Part shown: positions 61,170 through 64,000 of the stretch, in pieces | Numbering within the stretch: position 1 is the first letter of the stretch | Layout of the letters: every line of letters begins with the position of its first letter | Origin: Odiellus spinosus | Lineage: Eukaryota; Arthropoda; Arachnida; Opiliones; Phalangiidae | Length of the DNA: 64,000 bases | Direction: 5' to 3' | Assembly: GCA_963920705.1 (NCBI GenBank) | Contig: OY987230.1 | Location: 10,813,320 to 10,877,319, forward strand | Translations under genes and position numbers: made by a program | Notes under the pieces: model-generated | What the model was told of the DNA's origin: nothing | The model's database searches: none | What the model saw: the letters and a program-made list of their open reading frames with translations, nothing else

Positions 61170-63044
61170 ATGGCTCCAAGTGGGAAACGTGGATCTTCGG
61201 CAGCAAAAAGTACAAAATTTGGCAAATTTAGAAAGTCTTTTAAGAGTTATTGGAAAAAAATTACTTATTTAGGCAAAAAATACTCAATTAGAAATTTACT
61301 ATGCGAACCGGACCACTTATGGCTCGTTGGATTAATTTTAATTTTATCCGAAATAGTCCTCAACATTTTAATCATCAAAAAAGTGCCATGTAAATTTAAA
61401 TGATATATTATCAAATTTTACAGAACAAAAAAAAAAAGAAGTTAAATGAACATATACATTACAGATACCGAAATAGACTGGAAAGCTTACATGCAACAAG
61501 TCGGGGGCGTTTTAAATGGAACATTTAATTATTCTAAACTTGAAGGGGACACTGGGCCATTGGTGTATCCAGCAGGACACGTATTCATATTCACAATCCT
61601 TTATTATCTAACAGAAAATGGAACAAACTTATTAAAAGCTCAATATTGCTTCGCACTATTTTATATCTTGACTATAATGTTGGTTTTCCGGATATGTTCA
61701 AAAAGCAAAAAAGTAAGTTGGATGCCATATATTATTTTAAAAACACCTTAATTAACCGATTAAGTTCCTTTTATAATTCCAGATCCCGCCTTATTGTTTA
61801 ATATTAATGTCTTGCACTTCCTACCGAATCCATTCCATATTCGTACTACGATTATTCAATGATCCGGTGGCTGTCCTTTTTCTACTGGCAGCGATAAACT
61901 GCTTCATCTCGCATAAATGGGGATTAGGCTGCGTTCTCTACAGTTTAGCAGTTTCTGTCAAGATGAACATCCTTTTATTCGCACCCGCATTATATTTTAT
62001 ACTGTTAAGTGCCGAGGGTTTTGCCAAGACTATTAAAAACATTATTATTTGCGGGATCATTCAAGTAAGGCGCGTTCACAGTAGAGACTTTCAAACCGTT
62101 TTGGAAAGGTCAAATTATAAAATTTTGGAGTCACCCATGAAGAAATGGAAATAATATCTTGAATAGGCGGTTTGATCCTTCAAAACGGTTTCAAAGTATC
62201 AAGTATCAATGTAACTGTGTTGAAATTTGCCTTTGGTTACAGAATTGATAACTAATAAAACATTTTTTGTTAATTAGATTCTATTAGCTTTACCATTTCT
62301 CATCAACAACCCTGTAGCTTATATCACAAGAGCTTTCAATTTGGGACGAGTTTTCCTGTTTCAATGGACTGTAAATTGGAGATTTTTACCAGAAGAAATA
62401 TTTGTGAACCATTATTTTCACATTTCATTACTAGCTGTACATTTATTGTTCTTGCTAATATTTTCCCAAAAATGGACAAAGTAATTTTATAAATATTTTA
62501 CGAGTAACTCTATTAATTCATATTTTAAGTTGCCCACAATTTAATTTTTTTTATAAAGGTTATTGAGATTAAAAAGTTGGTTCTCAAATGATCCGTCACA
62601 AAGCAACCAGTTAACTACCAACCGTATCCTTAAAATTATAATACTAAATTTAACACAAATTAAAATTATCCTTAATTAACGTTAAAAAGAAATTTTGTTA
62701 CCATTATTCACGGCTAATCTAATAGGAATCTCGTTCAGTCGTTCGTTACATTACCAGTTTTATATCTGGTACTATCACTCTTTACCCTATTTGATCTGGT
62801 CGACTAAGTTATCTCTTGGCACTAGGTATTCATATTTTTCCATATTTGAAACCAAACAGGATTAATTCTAACGTTTTGTTCGATAAATTTTGGTAGATTG
62901 TGCATTTTGGGACTGATAGAACTTTCCTGGAATACTTATCCTTCAACCGTTTGGAGCAGCGCTTTACTGCACCTTTGCCACGCCATTTTACTTTTCAATC
63001 TATACCGTCAACCTCAATCAACTGAATCAAAGAAAAGTGCCTAA
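61170..63044 (+). CDS. ALG3: ALG3, Dol-P-Man:Man5GlcNAc2-PP-Dol alpha-1,3-mannosyltransferase
   Basis: ALG3 adds the first dolichol-phosphate-mannose-dependent mannose to the lipid-linked oligosaccharide in the ER lumen during N-glycan assembly. Exons 61170-61389, 61465-61712, 61783-62064, 62278-62480, 62559-62623, 62690-62825 and 62897-63044 close in phase for 433 residues (human 438). Motifs: a basic cytosolic N-terminus, the first membrane span [19 protein letters not shown], the luminal signature [12 protein letters not shown] and [71 protein letters not shown], the conserved [19 protein letters not shown] and the C-terminal span [16 protein letters not shown]. The ATG at 61170 is chosen over an in-frame upstream TTG. 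Confidence 0.96.
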
Positions 63045-63150
63045 TTTAATTTCAACTCATTAAATAAATCTTAAATGTTGATTGAAGATATTTATGTCTT
63101 GTGGAATGTTTAATAATTCTTTATAAAAAATAAATTGTAATTTACAAGGA

Positions 63151-63190
<40 letters not shown>

Positions 63191-63327
63191 AATTGACGAC
63201 TATTGAATAATATGAGGGGTGATTCGGGTGAATAATATATTAAAAAAGTGTGTTTAATAAAGCTGAATGTTTCATAAGTACAGATGGTACACAAAATCTT
63301 AAGTCTTTATTTCTTTCACACCCATTA

Positions 63328-63605
63328 AAGGGACTACCTGCGATTTTTAAAGTTGACTTTATTCTTGTTTAGCAGACGACATTGATGGGCGTGCTTCACG
63401 GAGTATAGTACAGTGGAAGGCTGGCGAAGCACTTCGTGTGAAGCGCTTCACAAGCCTTCCACTGTACTAAACTCCGTGAAGCACGCCCATCTATGGTAGA
63501 CGACGTTGACCATAACAAATTATGCAGATAATACAGTCAAAGTTCATAAAGGGAGGTGATTTTAAAGGGGCTAATTTCAGAGCAGATACGGCCTTTAAAG
63601 CGAGT
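63328..63605. repeat. AGCAGACGACGTTG dispersed repeat, copy 3, with nested palindrome
   Basis: ATTAAAGGGACTACCTGCG...TTAGCAGACGACATTGA, a 106-bp palindrome, then AGACGACGTTGACCATAAC...ACAGTCAAAG and GGGGCTAATTTCAGAGCAGATACGG. Compared with copy 1 at 44811-45050 the palindrome interrupts the repeat, and AGACGACRTTGA is present on both sides of it. Confidence 0.7.
63385..63490. mobile_element. 106-bp nearly perfect palindrome
   Basis: ATGGGCGTGCTTCACGGAGT at the left and its reverse complement ACTCCGTGAAGCACGCCCAT at the right. The arms run on through TACAGTGGAAGGCT / AGCCTTCCACTGTA almost to the centre. It is flanked by AGACGACATTG and AGACGACGTTG, possibly a target duplication. Confidence 0.75.
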
Positions 63606-63935
63606 GTCTGCTCGATTTAGTTACGATTTCAACCGCTAGATGTAGTAATTTTTTTGTAAATTTGAAAAATATTTGAAAAATGGACCTTTTCATCTAAGTC
63701 CCATGATTGGATAAAATGTGTCACGTGTGTACAAAAACTTAGACTGGGGCTTCAATTGGACATACAACGTAATGAATAGGGTAGCCTGCTAACGCGTCTC
63801 GCTAAACAGTCCATTTTCTCTCGCGTCTGTCTTGGTAGCTCAGCTGTACCGGCTGTTTCTCTCTTTCCGTTTTAAGTTCTACTTTTGAAATCGGTCTGGC
63901 AGCGGCGCTCTTATTACGCGGCTACGATACCACGA

Positions 63936-63953
63936 ATGAAATTCGAATTGTTT
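63936..63953 (+). CDS. Possible first coding exon of a gene continuing past the window
   Basis: ATG AAA TTC GAA TTG TTT is followed directly by the consensus donor GTAAGT, downstream of a GC-richer, pyrimidine-rich stretch (TTTCTCTCTTTCCGTTTT) that resembles a promoter region. Six codons cannot identify a product, and chance is a real alternative. The next exon would lie outside the window. Confidence 0.25.
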
Positions 63954-64000
63954 GTAAGTTTCTAAGTTATGTTTAAACTATAAATTAACAATATAAATAC

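Overview
The window is nuclear DNA of an animal, most likely an arthropod. It carries eleven single-copy animal housekeeping genes. Ten are split into short exons with GT-AG introns, several only 50-70 bp long. There is no operon structure, there are many miniature inverted-repeat elements (MITEs), and one MINDY4 intron holds interstitial TTAGG-type (CCTAA) telomere-like repeats, which points to arthropods. I cannot name the species.

Layout. 1-1823 is a 21-bp minisatellite and 1824-2640 a ~200-bp tandem satellite. Genes then follow in this order: JAMP/JKAMP (+, 3058-6116), mitochondrial GatB (-, 6228-12201), an intronless Nup98-tail/Nup96 gene (-, 12535-15708), MINDY4-type deubiquitinase (+, 16519-20088), PAN2 deadenylase (-, 21487-33644), SENP1/Ulp1 SUMO protease (-, 35670-42013), SLC35E2-like transporter (-, 45705-48216), F-actin capping protein beta (+, 49626-51029), DDI1-type aspartic protease (-, 51997-54628), beta'-COP (COPB2, -, 55293-60885) and ALG3 mannosyltransferase (+, 61170-63044). 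A possible first exon of a further gene lies at 63936-63953. Exon joins were worked out by hand. For JAMP, MINDY4, SENP1, SLC35E2, CapZB, DDI1 and ALG3 every intron phase closes, giving proteins of 302, 456, 717, 367, 273, 447 and 433 residues.

The genes do not form one pathway. Several deal with protein quality control or ubiquitin-like modifiers (JAMP, MINDY4, SENP1, DDI1). Others serve secretion and glycosylation (COPB2, ALG3), mRNA decay (PAN2), the nuclear pore (Nup96) and mitochondrial translation (GatB).

The unusual content has two parts. First, gene architecture: a Nup98 autoproteolytic domain plus Nup96 with no FG-repeat region and no introns; a PAN2 carrying a CX5CX4CX3H zinc finger; a SENP1 first-exon splice donor that lies inside a MITE terminus; and start codons isolated in minute first exons. 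Second, a dense set of mobile-element remnants, several nested, including a 493-bp near-perfect palindrome bounded by TTAA, a hAT-type MITE with an intact 8-bp target duplication, a TA-flanked MITE inside another element, and a degenerate LINE fragment interrupted by a MITE. I found no new defence-like or otherwise wholly unknown multi-gene system.
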